Assembly: GCA_030762175.1 (NCBI GenBank)
Contig: CM060833.1
Location: 164,517,001 to 164,581,000, forward strand
From: Metallyticus violacea
Taxonomy: Eukaryota > Arthropoda > Insecta > Mantodea > Metallyticidae
Direction: 5' to 3'
DNA: 64,000 bases
A model generated the notes under the pieces. The model saw only the letters and a program-made list of their open reading frames with translations. It was not told the origin of the DNA and ran no database searches. A program made the position numbers and the translations under genes. Shown piece after piece: positions 1-9,372 of this stretch. Each line of letters opens with the position of its first letter. Position 1 is the first letter of the stretch.

Positions 1-845
1 TGAATGTAAAAATTTGTTGCTAAACAATAGGCAGATAAGTATGTTGGTTCTTTTCAATATTTAATAGTACCCAGCAATAAACTAGAAACATTTAATACAT
101 ACATATATATATATGTATATAATTGTATTTTTATTGCCACAATTTTTTATTATTAACTTTTATATTGCCTGTTAATGTCTTAATTTATACACTGATAATT
201 CATTAATACATATGTAATGTCATTCCTTTTTCAGTGTTACTGCTTGTGAACTTTGCATAGCTTTTACTGACAAGAAAGTTTCAATTGATCAGGATTGCTT
301 CACAGTAAAATAAAAACTACTTATAACTGAATAATAAATGTATTAATTCACAAACATATAGTAATTTAGCACCTGAATTTATATTTTTAGAAATGTCGGT
401 ACTTCAGTCTTGCTCACGGCAGACCCTTTGTGCCTATGCCCCCAATGGAGGCACTTCCAGGCTATAGAACATCCTAATGCCAGTGGAGACACATCTTCCT
501 AAGTTATGCAAACTCCTCAGAAGGCCACTTCCATTCCAAAGTGCAAGCCACCATCACACCATGCAATCCCACTTTGCCCTGGCACCTTTGACCCTGTAAC
601 AGAACCAATAGAATGATGTGATAAGAAATTAGAGAGCAAAGAATTCATGGAATGTAAATATCCATCCCTGCATCATCTAAGTGATCAGGGAAACAATGAA
701 AAAACCCAAGATCAGGATGACCTCCCAAATACAAGTCTTAAACATTGCCACCTGAGCAACCCTGATTGGTTTGGTAGTTTGCACTGTACAGGGACAATTA
801 GCAGCCATAGGATTTCAATGGTTTGAGAATGTAAAACCTTGTGAA
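1..845. other. AT-rich stretch without recognised gene
   Basis: No reading frame or repeat family is recognised here. A short alternating TA/CATATA run lies at about 98-122. The part from 400 to 800 is richer in C and less biased than the rest, but it gives no convincing translation on either strand. Confidence 0.5.
98..122. repeat. TA-rich dinucleotide microsatellite
   Basis: An alternating purine-pyrimidine run (catacatatatatatatgta type) that is self-complementary. It is too short to say more. Confidence 0.6.
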
Positions 846-858
846 ATGCATAGAAGAA

Positions 859-1007
859 TTAACATTTTAAAAAAAATTGAGTCCAGATTGTAACATACAC
901 ACCACTAAAATTCAATAAAAAGGAAGATTAGTTTCGGGAGCTTCCTTTTTATTGAATTTTAGTGGTGTGTATGTTACAATCTCGGCTCAGTTTTTTTAAA
1001 ATGTTAA
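859..1007. repeat. Near-perfect inverted repeat (hairpin / foldback)
   Basis: The left arm, 859 to about 926, is complementary to the right arm, about 941-1007, over some 66 bp with only a few mismatches. The loop is 14 bases (attagtttcgggag). A 14-base direct repeat, atgcatagaagaat, lies outside it at 846-859 and 1045-1058, so the block between may be an insertion flanked by a target-site duplication. Read on the minus strand, the loop and arm (CTCCCGAAAC followed by a T-rich stretch and TTTTAGTG) resemble the Penelope-type terminal repeat at 1868-1980. The hairpin may therefore be two such ends placed head to head. The palindrome is plain in the sequence; its origin is inference. Confidence 0.8.
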
Positions 1008-1135
1008 TATTTGACATCACTGTTACAAAAGTTCACTATATTTTATGCATAGAAGAATGTTGTAACAGTATGGAGATGTTTGTATTGGTGAGTGAAGATT
1101 ATATGAGTTGGTATATATCGTACATTTAAAATTGA

Positions 1136-1510
1136 GTGAACATCAATCCATGATGAGCTCTGATCATCCCAGCATGGACAGCATTCATAAGAAAGTTAGT
1201 TAGAATGATACTATTATTCATGAAAATGGGTAATTTCTTTAGAAATTCTGGCAAGAGATATTGGATGTAACAAAAATTCCAAGTACTGCAAGTTATGTGC
1301 ATGATTGGTACCATGGATGCTAATTGATGAGCACAAGATGATTTGTGTGAAGATTTTCATAGCTTTTTGGCTGGTACAGTAATGAATCATAAAACATCTT
1401 GACATACATTGTCAGAGGTAAATGATCTATGTGCATCACTTTGAACTCAAAAGCAAGAGGCAGTCTAAAGAGTTCTCTAAAACTGATCCTTTCACACCCC
1501 AAAGAGAGTC
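1136..1510 (+). pseudogene. Mariner transposase relic (N-terminal to first catalytic region)
   Basis: Frame-hopping translation gives pieces typical of mariner transposases: SIHDEL near 1150, then a stretch reading NDTIIHENG, then LTDEHKM-like residues near 1325, then VHHFELKSKRQSKEF at about 1430-1475. The last matches the segment after the first catalytic Asp in mariners (WVHHYEPESKRQSKEW type). Stops and frameshifts occur throughout, and the catalytic Asp itself is not preserved. The relic at 7995-8633 has the same segments in the same order, so both come from one family. The second and third catalytic regions are missing here. This is a fossil with no activity. Confidence 0.6.
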
Positions 1511-1642
1511 AACAGGACTTTTCCAGTAGAGAATTGAAATGTACCTACTTTTTCTAGCCAAGTAGGAGTTCAAATCTCATTTCTGTACTGAAAAAGTTCT
1601 GTTCACTCTCTTTGGGATATGAAAGGACCAATTTTAGAGAAC
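1472..1642. repeat. Inverted duplication within mariner relic
   Basis: The left arm 1472-1524 is complementary to the right arm 1590-1642 with a handful of mismatches; the loop is about 65 bp. The arms carry the transposase segment after the first catalytic region, so the right arm encodes the same peptide on the minus strand. A sequence matching the right arm also occurs at about 8250-8300 in the second relic, so the inversion happened before the two copies diverged. Confidence 0.75.
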
Positions 1643-1867
1643 TGTATATCAGGAAAAGCATGGTTAAGGGTAAATATGGTAGAATGATTAAGTTGTACAG
1701 AGCTCAGTTTTGGAAATGACATGCATTTTAGTAGCAATATTTTGTGTACACAAACTGATACTAGTATGCTATAACTAAAGGTGAACAGAAAGTGGAATAT
1801 TTATCAGGGCAGTATGTTATTGTTTCTAATGCATGCTGAAATTCAAACATTGTAATACTTCCTAAAT

Positions 1868-1980
1868 TTAGGTATTCATTTTTATTTTTTACACTAAACT
1901 CCATTTACTTACATAAAAATAAGACGTGTTTCGGGAGAATTTCTCCTGTCTTCAGTTGCTCACTGAACCGCCATTACCTG
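1868..1980 (-). mobile_element. Penelope-like element terminal repeat fragment
   Basis: This segment matches 23441-23540, which sits directly next to a Penelope-type GIY-YIG coding fragment. Shared landmarks are ttacactaaactcca, the acttaca...aagtaaga stretch and the gtcttcagttg block. No coding sequence is attached to this copy. It is probably a solo or 5'-truncated terminal piece of the same family. The family assignment rests on the 23.4 kb copy. Confidence 0.55.
1918..1957 (-). ncRNA. Hammerhead-ribozyme-like motif of Penelope terminal repeat
   Basis: Read 5' to 3' on the minus strand: CTGAAGA (1955-1949), a 5-bp stem GGAGA/TCTCC with a 3-base loop, GAAAC, then ACGTC. This is the order of the hammerhead core (CUGANGA, stem II, GAAA, short stem III ending in GUC). 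Penelope-like elements are known to carry minimal hammerheads in their terminal repeats. The base pair next to the core at the foot of stem II does not form, and stem I is weak, so cleavage activity is doubtful. The motif is seen; its function is inferred. Confidence 0.4.
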
Positions 1981-3289
1981 TTGTTATATACCTGTATAAT
2001 GACACAAATATGTGAGAATAGAAACGTGGAGAATTGGGTCACATGATGAGCTGTGATAGCACAATTTTTTGGACCTTAAAATTACAAGACCAGCTAAGTT
2101 GACGTTGCTATAGTGTTCCACAGAGATACATATATTATTGTTTGGTCAGAGATGTTTGCTTATACTAACATTGAAAATGAAAGTAGTGAAGCACATGGTC
2201 CCTGAAACCCCCATCTCTCATCAGTAACTATCAAGTCATGAAATGAGAGAGATTGGTTTCTTTTTGAGTAATATTTAGCCCAGTACTTTTATAATGGAGA
2301 GTAAGAAGTTTTTCAGCTAACAAGTTTTTATGTTTGAAAGAGGGGACATTAAAAATGTTGATTTTCTTTCTTCCAAACACAAAACAGCTGACCTAAGGCA
2401 CAAGAAGGTTTTGAAGGAAGAAAGAACAAACATGCTGGGAAGAAGAAAATCCTCGGGCCCTATTAAATTAATTAACATGTGTATGTATAATGTATATATG
2501 TTTAATCTTATTTCCATATTCCAAATGAAAGTTGTGCTTTAGGAACAGTGGTTATGAGCTAAAAACTTCATTAACTTTCCTACTTTATCCACATAAGGGC
2601 ACATAATTATTGCTAATAAGTATGCATGTTTAATTTTGGATTTGAAACTCATCAAATTCAATATGAATTTGAATACTTCAGAAGACACCATTCATTTTTT
2701 TGTCAACTCCATTTTCTTCAGGCATCAAATCATTACCAGAATGTTTGCAATTGAAAACTATGAACAGCATTATGGTTTACAATGAAAGAAAATGTCAACA
2801 ATTTGAGTTAATAGAATTAGAATTTTGCAAGCAACATCTGGACAAGGAAAAGACTCAGTTTTATACAAACTAGCATTATTCATGAGTTCTCTGTTTGGAA
2901 AAACTAACTGGTGTGAATAACTTTTTAACAGAATGGAGCACACAAAATCCAGAATCTGGTGACTATCTTGAAAACTGCTTATGAATTGCAACATCGACAA
3001 TAGAAATAATCTTTTATGTGACTTACTGCCAGGTTTTGGGTTATCCTTTTAATTTTGGTTTGTGTATTATTTATATATTTAATGAAGTTATGCTTTTTTC
3101 ATTTTTATATATGTGATAAATATTAAAATAACAAAATACAGGTACAAGTATGTGGTTAAGTTTATAATATTTTGTTCTGCAATTATTTTTTTAAATAAAG
3201 TTCACTGTCAAAAAAGCTTTGATATCTTTGCTATAGAGGACACATAAAGGAAATCCTGAGAAATGGCGTTCAAACAGTACATGCAAGCC
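1981..3289. other. No recognised gene or repeat
   Basis: AT-rich sequence with only short chance reading frames on both strands (the longest about 76 codons, 2770-3000, minus). None shows a recognisable domain, a splice context or a match to other parts of the window. Confidence 0.5.
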
Positions 3290-3451
3290 TTGAGTCCCAT
3301 GTCGTAGATTTATGGCATGTAAAAGAACCTCAAGCCAGATGAAAAGGCCTCTGAGCAAAATATATCGACCGTTTCACGCCCTGAATTGAATGTGACGCTG
3401 ATGACCTGAGATGTTAAAGACCATTCTTAAATAAACCAAATCAACAACAAT
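3290..3451 (+). mobile_element. SINE-A copy, 3' part only
   Basis: This matches the body and tail of the copies at 6026-6240 and 27056-27300: gagtcccatgtcgtag, aagaacctcaagcc, ggcctctgagcaaaat, ttcacgccctga and gacgctgatgacctgagatg, ending in a ttaaataaaccaaatcaac tail. The tRNA-like head is absent, so it is 5'-truncated, as is usual for retroposed copies. Confidence 0.8.
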
Positions 3452-3809
3452 CCATTTCATCATGACAAAGTGGTCGCTTATAACTAAGTATTTGGCCAAG
3501 GGATTTTTAAGCGAAAAACAGCATCACTGTTGTTCTTTATTCATTATACTTAACTAACCTAGCTCCGTGCTCTTTTTTTTTTAATCTAAAATTCAGTTTA
3601 AGAGATTTAAAGTTGAATCGCAGTCGATGTTTTAACACATTTACAAAAAAGCAGAATACGCTGCAACTGTGGCAGAAACTCTGTGATCAATATGTGCAAT
3701 CCCAAGATTATTGCGACGAATAAAACACAACTATGGAAAGTATTTGACCATGAGTTGGTGTGACAGAAATTTACTTTTTAACAATACTGGGTAGAGGAAT
3801 GCCCTCGTC

Positions 3810-3930
3810 GATCCTGGTGGTCTAGTGGTTACCATACTAGACCCAAGATTGCGGGTTCAGTTCAAGCCAGAGTCGATGGATTTGTTTCAGGCGTAAAAAT
3901 CGAGTATGGCTTCCTTCGGAAAGGTTGACA
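3810..3930 (+). mobile_element. SINE-A copy, tRNA-like 5' part
   Basis: It starts with a tRNA-like head: a box A-like TGGTGGTCTAGTGG and a box B-like GCGGGTTCAGTTCAAGCC. The family's ggatttnttttcaggcgtaaaaatc and tggcttccttcggaaagg segments follow. The 3' body and tail are missing after about 3930. The internal boxes are the RNA polymerase III promoter of the parent SINE; box B is degraded here. Confidence 0.7.
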
Positions 3931-4615
3931 TTATTTTACAGACGCCCATAAAAATGTAGTAAAGGGGCACTACATAGGAAACAGGAAAATCACAAGCTTA
4001 CATTATAACATACAACGATGAAAGCTCAGGATATCCAGACAGTAAACTATGAACATCCCGTCGTAAAACTGTTATTTTAAAGTTTCGTTGTATCTCCTCT
4101 CGGCCACCGTGTATACCCATAGTATGGTTATAAAACGGTGTTTATAGGCGCCCTTTGCTATTAACCTTGGCAAGCATTGCGAAGGTTGGGTTTTAAAATA
4201 TTGTAGAGATACAAGGAAGCATGTTTTTACAGCATCCTAATATATATTAGCTTTCCTTCTGCCGTACTTGGAGAGGGGAAAGAGAAGAAACGTCATATAG
4301 GTGGAATACTAGTATTATTCATATATATTACAAGACTTATTCCTAATGAAATACTTTTATATTCAAACAAACTTATATTATTGAGTTCTATCTTCATTGT
4401 GTATTAGGGAGGTTTTCAAAAACAATGCAGGATATAGCATGTGAACTGCACAAGCGCCGAAATCTGGAGGCTTAAGCCCATTGAGCTTTTCTAGAAAATT
4501 TGTGACGCTGAGAGGCAGCCCATTTATTCAAGTTCTCTTTTTAAGTGTTTAGTTGTATATTTCAATTTATTTAAAATATATTATAGATATGCACTATATT
4601 ATTCTTATTGTTATT
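3931..4615. other. No recognised gene or repeat
   Basis: Mixed-composition sequence with no convincing frame. A weak complementary pair (ttaaagtttcgttgtatctc near 4080 and gagatacaagg near 4205) was seen but is too imperfect to call. Confidence 0.45.
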
Positions 4616-4630
4616 ATATTACTGCTCTAA

Positions 4631-4918
4631 CCGCCACGGGTGGCCGAGGTCGTTAAGGCACGGACTCGTGAGTGGGAGGTCTGCGGTTCGAATCCCGCCA
4701 GGACCGTCCTCCCTGACTGGCTTTTTTTCCAGGTTTTCCTCAGTCTTCATAACAGGCAAATGCCGGGGAGGTACCTAAACTTAGGCCTGGAACGCTTCCT
4801 TCCTTAAAAAAAAAGTCCTTTCCCAATTTATCATTTCATCTTATGTATCATCAGTGTCCACCGCCTGTGGTGTCTTAGTAGTAAAAACAGGCGTTAAACA
4901 CTACTCCAAAAAAAAAAA
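4631..4918 (+). mobile_element. SINE-B full-length copy with target-site duplication
   Basis: The head resembles a class II (Ser/Leu-type) tRNA, with box A-like GGTGGCCGAGGTCGTTAAGG and a perfect box B-like GGTTCGAATCCCGCC. The body is shared by six copies in the window (aggaccgtcctccctgact, ggttttcctcagtc, gccggggaggtacct, aggcctggaacg, ggcgttaaacactactcc) and ends in an A-run. A perfect 15-base duplication, ATATTACTGCTCTAA, flanks it at 4616-4630 and 4919-4933. This is the hallmark of LINE-driven retroposition. It is the only copy in the plus orientation and, with an undecayed duplication, one of the younger insertions here. Confidence 0.92.
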
Positions 4919-5005
4919 ATATTACTGCTCTAAGCGTTAACCATCGGTGCATCAAAGACTGCCTGACATTAGGAGGTATCAGTTTTGCCACAGAATCAAT
5001 TCTGT

Positions 5006-5149
5006 TTTTTTTTTTTTTTTTTTTTTTTTTTTGAATGGTGTTTAACGCCGGCTGATTACTGAGGAAAACCTGGAAAAACCTCAGTCAGGGAGGACGGTCC
5101 TGGCAGGATTCGAACTTCAGGCCTCCCACTGACGAGTCCGTGGCGGTCT
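5006..5149 (-). mobile_element. SINE-B copy with internal deletion
   Basis: It begins (plus-strand reading) with a long T-run, which is the poly-A tail of the minus-strand element. The 3' end gaatggtgtttaacgcc follows, then a direct jump to gaggaaaacctgg. About half the element is missing; the join falls at an ACTGAGG that occurs twice in full-length copies, suggesting deletion between short repeats. An 11-base duplication, ATCAATTCTGT, flanks it at 4995-5005 and 5150-5160. Confidence 0.88.
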
Positions 5150-5259
5150 ATCAATTCTGTGAATACTCCGCTGCAAAAGAGAATTTTAAACTTTCAAGAA
5201 GCTCTGGGACGCTTTTAACATTAAAACTACTTTGTAAGGTATTAGAAAAGAGCCCACTT

Positions 5260-5341
5260 ATGACGAATTCTGGAGGAAAAGGCAAGCGAATGAATTCCAG
5301 CAGTTCCTCGCCCGAAAAATATACCAAAACGAAAGACGAAG
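5260..5341 (+). CDS. Possible first coding exon of an unidentified gene
   Basis: An ATG at 5260 opens 27 codons that translate to a hydrophilic, Ser/Lys-rich start (MTNSGGKGKRMNSSSSSPEK, then YTKTKDE). The frame runs into GAAG followed by GTAGGTGCG at 5342, a good match to a splice donor. Base composition is clearly richer in G and C than the surroundings, and codon use looks coding-like. Removing the SINE-B at 5006-5149 and one duplicate restores a continuous upstream sequence that could be 5' untranslated. No partner exon, promoter or homologue was recognised. An 82-base open stretch with a donor can occur by chance. Confidence 0.3.
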
Positions 5342-5511
5342 GTAGGTGCGTGTACACATAAGAAGATCTTTAACACCTTTATTGCTAACAGCATTTTGAA
5401 ATTATTGTAGACATAGCAGTGTGCTCTTTAGAATTGATTAGATATGGAATAAAGTTTCCTTAAACGTGAATAATTTGCTATTGTGGCATCATTGTTATAT
5501 AAGGATTTGTT

Positions 5512-5801
5512 ATTTGAATAGTGCTTGTTTTTACTACTGAGGCACCACAGGCGATGACACTGAGATACATGAGAAGAAAATATATATTGGGAAAGATGTA
5601 TATACACATACATACAGTTATTTACTTATTAAGGAAGGAAGCGTTTCGTGCCTAAATTCAGGGTACCTCCCTGCATTTACCATTTATGAGAACTGTGGAA
5701 CACCTGGAAAAAACCTCAGTCAGGGAGGACGGTCTGGTGGGAATCGATCACCAGACCCGCTCACGAGTGCGCGTCTTAACGACCTCGACCACCCGTATAG
5801 A
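5512..5801 (-). mobile_element. SINE-B copy, degraded
   Basis: On the plus strand it runs from gaatagtg and tttttactactgaggcacc through ggaaggaagcgtt, cctcagtcagggaggacggtc and cgtcttaacgacctcgacca. The box B equivalent is mutated (gggaatcgatcacc), so the polymerase III promoter is damaged. No clear target-site duplication was found. Its divergence suggests it is older than the 4631 and 10551 copies. Confidence 0.85.
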
Positions 5802-6025
5802 TAAATCGATAATACAAAACAGAAGTCAGCTCATATACTTTCAGAAATTTTGTCTCTGTTGTTGATTTTTAAAGGTGTGTCCTCTTAATAATGTTGCTGG
5901 GATTCCTCTACTTGGACAGAGGGATAACTTTCCACTTTAAGGCAACTTAAGTCATAACGGCGATCTATAAAACTGCAAACACATCTAAGCTTTTTAGTTA
6001 TATGTAACTGTCATCATCTTACTAG

Positions 6026-6240
6026 CGGTCCTGGTGTTGTAGTGGTAACCATACTTGCCGCGTAAACCTAAGAATGCGGGTTCCACCCCGGCTAGGGTAA
6101 ATGGATTTTTCGGCCGTAAAAATCATAAGTATAACTTCCTTCGAAAGGGAAGTAAAGTCGTGGGTTCCTCAAGCCTGAAAGCAGATGTCTCTGAGCAAAA
6201 TTATCGGCCTTTTCACGCCAGGGACCTGAAATATTAAACA
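6026..6240 (+). mobile_element. SINE-A copy, near full length
   Basis: The tRNA-like head has box A-like TGGTGTTGTAGTGG and box B-like GCGGGTTCCACCCCGGC. The body has ggatttttcggccgtaaaaa, cttccttcgaaagggaagta, tcaagcctgaaagcag, ctctgagcaaaattatcgg and ttttcacgcca. The tail is cut short relative to the 3290 copy. This is the best copy for defining the family head. The open reading frame across it is incidental. Confidence 0.82.
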
Positions 6241-6491
6241 AGTCACCCCCCCCAAATGAACATTTTACTAATTAACCAACTATTGAAAGAGTGACCTCGA
6301 ATTCTTAATGCGCAAGAACTTCGTGGATAAAACATTTGCACTGATGAAGTGAGGTATACTTCAAGAGCATGTGCGAAGATAGATCCATAAGTTTCCGGCC
6401 TAAGATTTTCTAGGTATGATAAAGACAAAAACTACATTTCACTTTTAAATATAGTTACCCTTTATTGCAATAAACTTCTCACATCTTTGAA

Positions 6492-7225
6492 TTAACATTT
6501 CAATCCGCCCCCCAAATAATCCGAAGTCTTGTCTGCAAAATCGGCATATACAGCATTAATCACTTCTTCGTCGCACTTAAATTTCCTTCCTCGAAGGTTC
6601 TTCTTGAGTTTTGAGAAGAGAAAATAGTTACTTGGAGCTAGATCTGGGCTGTAGGGTGAATGGTCGATCTCCTTGAAGTCACATTCCTTCACAGCTTCCT
6701 TTGCAACAAGATCTGTGTGCACGGGCTCGTTGTCGTGAAGAAAGCGAACACCACCACTCAGCTTTCCTCGACTTTTCTCTTTGATGGAAGCACGTAGTCT
6801 GTGCAGTAGGTCAGCATAGTACTCCCCATTTACTGTGGTGTTCCTCACCTTGAAGTCAATGAAGAGTATTCCTTCCCAGTCCCAAAAGATTGTGACCATG
6901 ATCTTCTTGGTTGACTGAGTGACCTTGGCCCTTAGAAGCGGTGCTTCGCCAGGTTTACGGACTATAGTTTCATCTCCTGTAACAATGGTTTGCAGAACTT
7001 ATCTCTCGTTGCCGTGATAGAGATTCAAGAATGACAACAGGTGACTCGTTGGTGCTTTTGAACTGAGGAAAGAAGTCCAGGCACTAACCTTATTCATATT
7101 TAAATGTTCATGAAAAATTCGAAGGACTGTTATTTCAGAAAGGTCCAACCTTGCTGCTATTTGTGTAACTTTGAGCCACCGGTCTTCCATAATTTCTCCT
7201 TCCACAAGAGCGTTTTAGGAGTTTT
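6492..7225 (-). pseudogene. Mariner (DD34D) transposase pseudogene
   Basis: This would cut and paste the element by binding the inverted repeats and cleaving DNA with an Asp triad. In order on the minus strand: a helix-turn-helix part, MEGEIMEDRWLKVTQIAARL then SEITVLRIFHEHLNM (7205 to about 7080); TGDET at about 6970, which holds the first Asp, followed at once by RKPGEAPLLRAKV, so the usual WIHHYDPESKRQSMEW-like segment is missing; then a 135-codon open frame (6899-6492) with VTIFWDWEGILFIDF, FLHDNEPVHT (second Asp) and HSPYSPDLAPSNYFLFSKLK. The spacing from the second Asp to the third position is 34 residues, but the third residue is Asn (codon at 6627-6629), so the triad is broken. There are frameshifts between the pieces. 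The protein is dead. The copy at 19.5 kb is its sister. Confidence 0.88.
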
Positions 7226-7510
7226 TTTTAATAGTATTTAACGCCCGTTTTTACTACTGAGGCACTACAGGTGGTGAGGTGAACACTGTTGATACATGGA
7301 ATGAAATGATATTTTGGGAAAGAATATATTTATAGGAAGGGAATGTTCCAGGCCTAAGTTTAGGGTACCTCCTCGGCATTTGCAATTTATGAGGACTGAG
7401 GAAACTCTGGAAAAAGCCTAAGTCAGGGAGGACGGTCCTGGCGGGATTCGAACCCCAGAACTCCCGCTCACGAGTCCGTGCCTTAACGACCTCGGCCACC
7501 GTGGCGGTAT
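7223..7510 (-). mobile_element. SINE-B copy nested in mariner
   Basis: The full-length body runs on the plus strand from a T-run and agtatttaacgcccgtttttac to gacctcggccaccgtggcgg, with a readable box B (gggattcgaaccc on the plus strand). The duplication GTTTTAGGAGT at 7212-7222 and GTTTTTAGGAGT at 7511-7522 differs by one T. Mariner transposase coding sequence continues on both sides, so this insertion is younger than the mariner. Confidence 0.9.
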
Positions 7511-7994
7511 GTTTTTAGGAGTGAGCACTCCAAGGGCCGACCTGCACGCTCTTCGTCTTCAATGCTTTATCGACCCATTCGAAAATGTTTGGCCCATTCT
7601 TTTACGGTAGAATATATTTTAAATAAAATGTACCAGAAGTGAGGATGACAGACCAGGAACCTATTGCTTAATCCCAGGGCTTTGATAAGTGAAGTGGCTG
7701 ATCACTTTGTTTAAATTTAGGAGCTATTAATGATTAAAATTTCCTTTTTCAACTGAAATAGTTATCAATTACCATGGGATTTGAAAATCCTGCTCAGTGA
7801 AAATACGTTCCCAGAGAAAACATTGGCACTATCCCATAATGGCATGTCGTTTTTAATAGGAAGTGCAGAGAATGTGCAACATGGCGGCACCCTTAGCTGA
7901 ATGCGATGTAGACAGTCATCAGAATGCTGTGGTCTGAGGCTGTACAACCTCTTAAAATTAATATAAGAATACTAAAATAAATAGGAGTGTACTA

Positions 7995-8640
7995 GTGAAT
8001 GAATGGGTTTAAAAATGGCCGAACATCAATCCATGCTGAGCAACGCACAGCCGTCACTGATAAGGTCAAACTGAATTACAAAATTTAATGTCCCGGTATG
8101 CAATCATGGAGGCTCTCAAGCATTGCAAGTTGTTTCGTTGTTGACAGATGAGCACAAAATGAAATCTGGGTGCACCACTACGAGCCCGAAAGCAAGAGAT
8201 GTACTAAAGAACATCTTCAGCTTAAAAAGTAAAGATTCAATAGCAAGGTCCCGTTGACCCTCTTCGATACATGAAAGAACCAATTTTGTAACACCATCAG
8301 AAAGAAGGTGAAATAATGAACGGTGCCCAGAAGAGCCCAATGTTGGTGAAGGAACGAAGCCAGCCAGTCAACAACACCGAGCTGTTGCAGAGAACTTCTG
8401 TCAATGACGTTCTTCTCTTTTACGATAATGCACGCCTTCGCATAGTCGCTGCAACTCTTGACACTATTTGGAAACCGAGATTTCATATCTTACAGCATCC
8501 CCATAAAGGTTCAATCTTGTTCTTTAAGACTGTAATGTTTTGCACTCTTGCGGGATGCTTTGAGAGCAAAAAGATATGGGAGCGGTGCATTCCTGGCAGA
8601 AAAACAACCAAAAATATTTTAATGGTGGAATAAAGAAGTG
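7995..8640 (+). pseudogene. Mariner transposase relic, second copy
   Basis: Readable pieces in order: WVKNGRTSIHAEQRTA-like residues near 8000-8050 (mariner FKNGRTSIHDEQR), LLTDEHKM near 8140, then EIWVHHYEPESKR at about 8160-8200 (region after the first catalytic Asp). After a stretch matching 1590-1642 comes an open frame, 8316-8633, with LLFYDNARLRIVAATLDTIW (second Asp in DNAR) and HILQHPH. The YSPDLAPSD segment holding the third Asp is lost. The frame ends with KKIWERCIP, resembling the mariner C-terminus (Y.KCI..GGDYVEK). This family is distinct from the 6.4 and 19.5 kb mariners, and the copy is inactive. Confidence 0.72.
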
Positions 8641-8764
8641 AATTAATTGAAAATTATTTATGTTTTTAACAGAAAATTATTTGTTTTGTTGTTACTTTTT
8701 GAAACGCTGTACTAAGATTGAGTTAAATCATATGCATTATCTCAGGCCTCACTGCCTTTAAACT

Positions 8765-8990
8765 TTTAGAGAAACCTATGCAATGAAGAATTTATAAAAT
8801 ACATAGATATACTTTTCTAAACGAACTTTGAGGCTACTGTAATTGAATCTTACAGATGTATTATTGTCACTTTTTAATTGAAATTACTTTCATTCATTTT
8901 TTGAGCCAACCAGGGAAAAAGCCTGTTGAATAATATGTTTACTACATTACACAATCATTGCCACCTCTAAATTCCGAATAACATTTTGAA
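8765..8990 (+). repeat. Dispersed repeat, copy 1
   Basis: This shares ctactgtaattgaatc, acagatgtat, cactttttaa and ttttttgagccaaccaggg followed by aaaagcctgttg with 10852-11160. It encodes nothing recognisable. It may be an untranslated part of the LINE whose pieces lie nearby, since both copies flank LINE fragments, but that is inference. Confidence 0.6.
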
Positions 8991-9372
8991 GTGTGAACAA
9001 TTTCTTTAACCCTTTAACAAGCCGTTTTATATGAATGTAACAAAAAAAAAAATTGCATTAGGACATATTTAGTAAATAAAGACAGTATACATTTTCTAAA
9101 AAAATTATTTTGGCATTTAGATAAAAATAAAAAGTCCGGAGTGTATGATTCGCACGGTCCACTATTGGACAATATGCTCGATTTTATTTTCCATTGTTTA
9201 CTTGTGACCTGTTTGGACTTGTTTCACGAAATTGCTAAAGCAGCATGAATCAACACAGTGGTATGCGATACGTATATACTGTTGGGAGCTGGGGAGATGG
9301 CTAGTTAGAATTCGGCTGGTGGCGCTCGACGTGAGTGGATGTCTATGGCTCTTGCTCCGTACATTTGCGACT

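Larger units (their letters stand above)
6381..7620 (-). mobile_element. Mariner element, 5'-truncated, interrupted by a SINE
   Basis: The 3' inverted repeat (agatccataagtttccggcc) lies at 6381-6401, and a clear transposase pseudogene runs to about 7225. After the SINE-B at 7223-7510 the N-terminal coding part resumes at about 7523 and can be followed to about 7615. The 5' inverted repeat was not found. It is the same family as the copy at 19528-20961, which shares the terminal repeat and most of the sequence. Confidence 0.85.

Noticed and set aside
2770..3000. Minus-strand 76-codon frame as a gene
   Set aside because: No domain, splice signal or codon bias distinguishes it from chance frames.
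4631..4705. Functional class II tRNA gene
   Set aside because: Boxes A and B are good, but the sequence is the head of a SINE with body, A-rich tail and target-site duplication, and the same head recurs in other copies.
8217..8486. Minus-strand 89-codon frame over the mariner relic
   Set aside because: It is antisense to readable transposase pieces (DNAR box) and mirrors the inverted segment.
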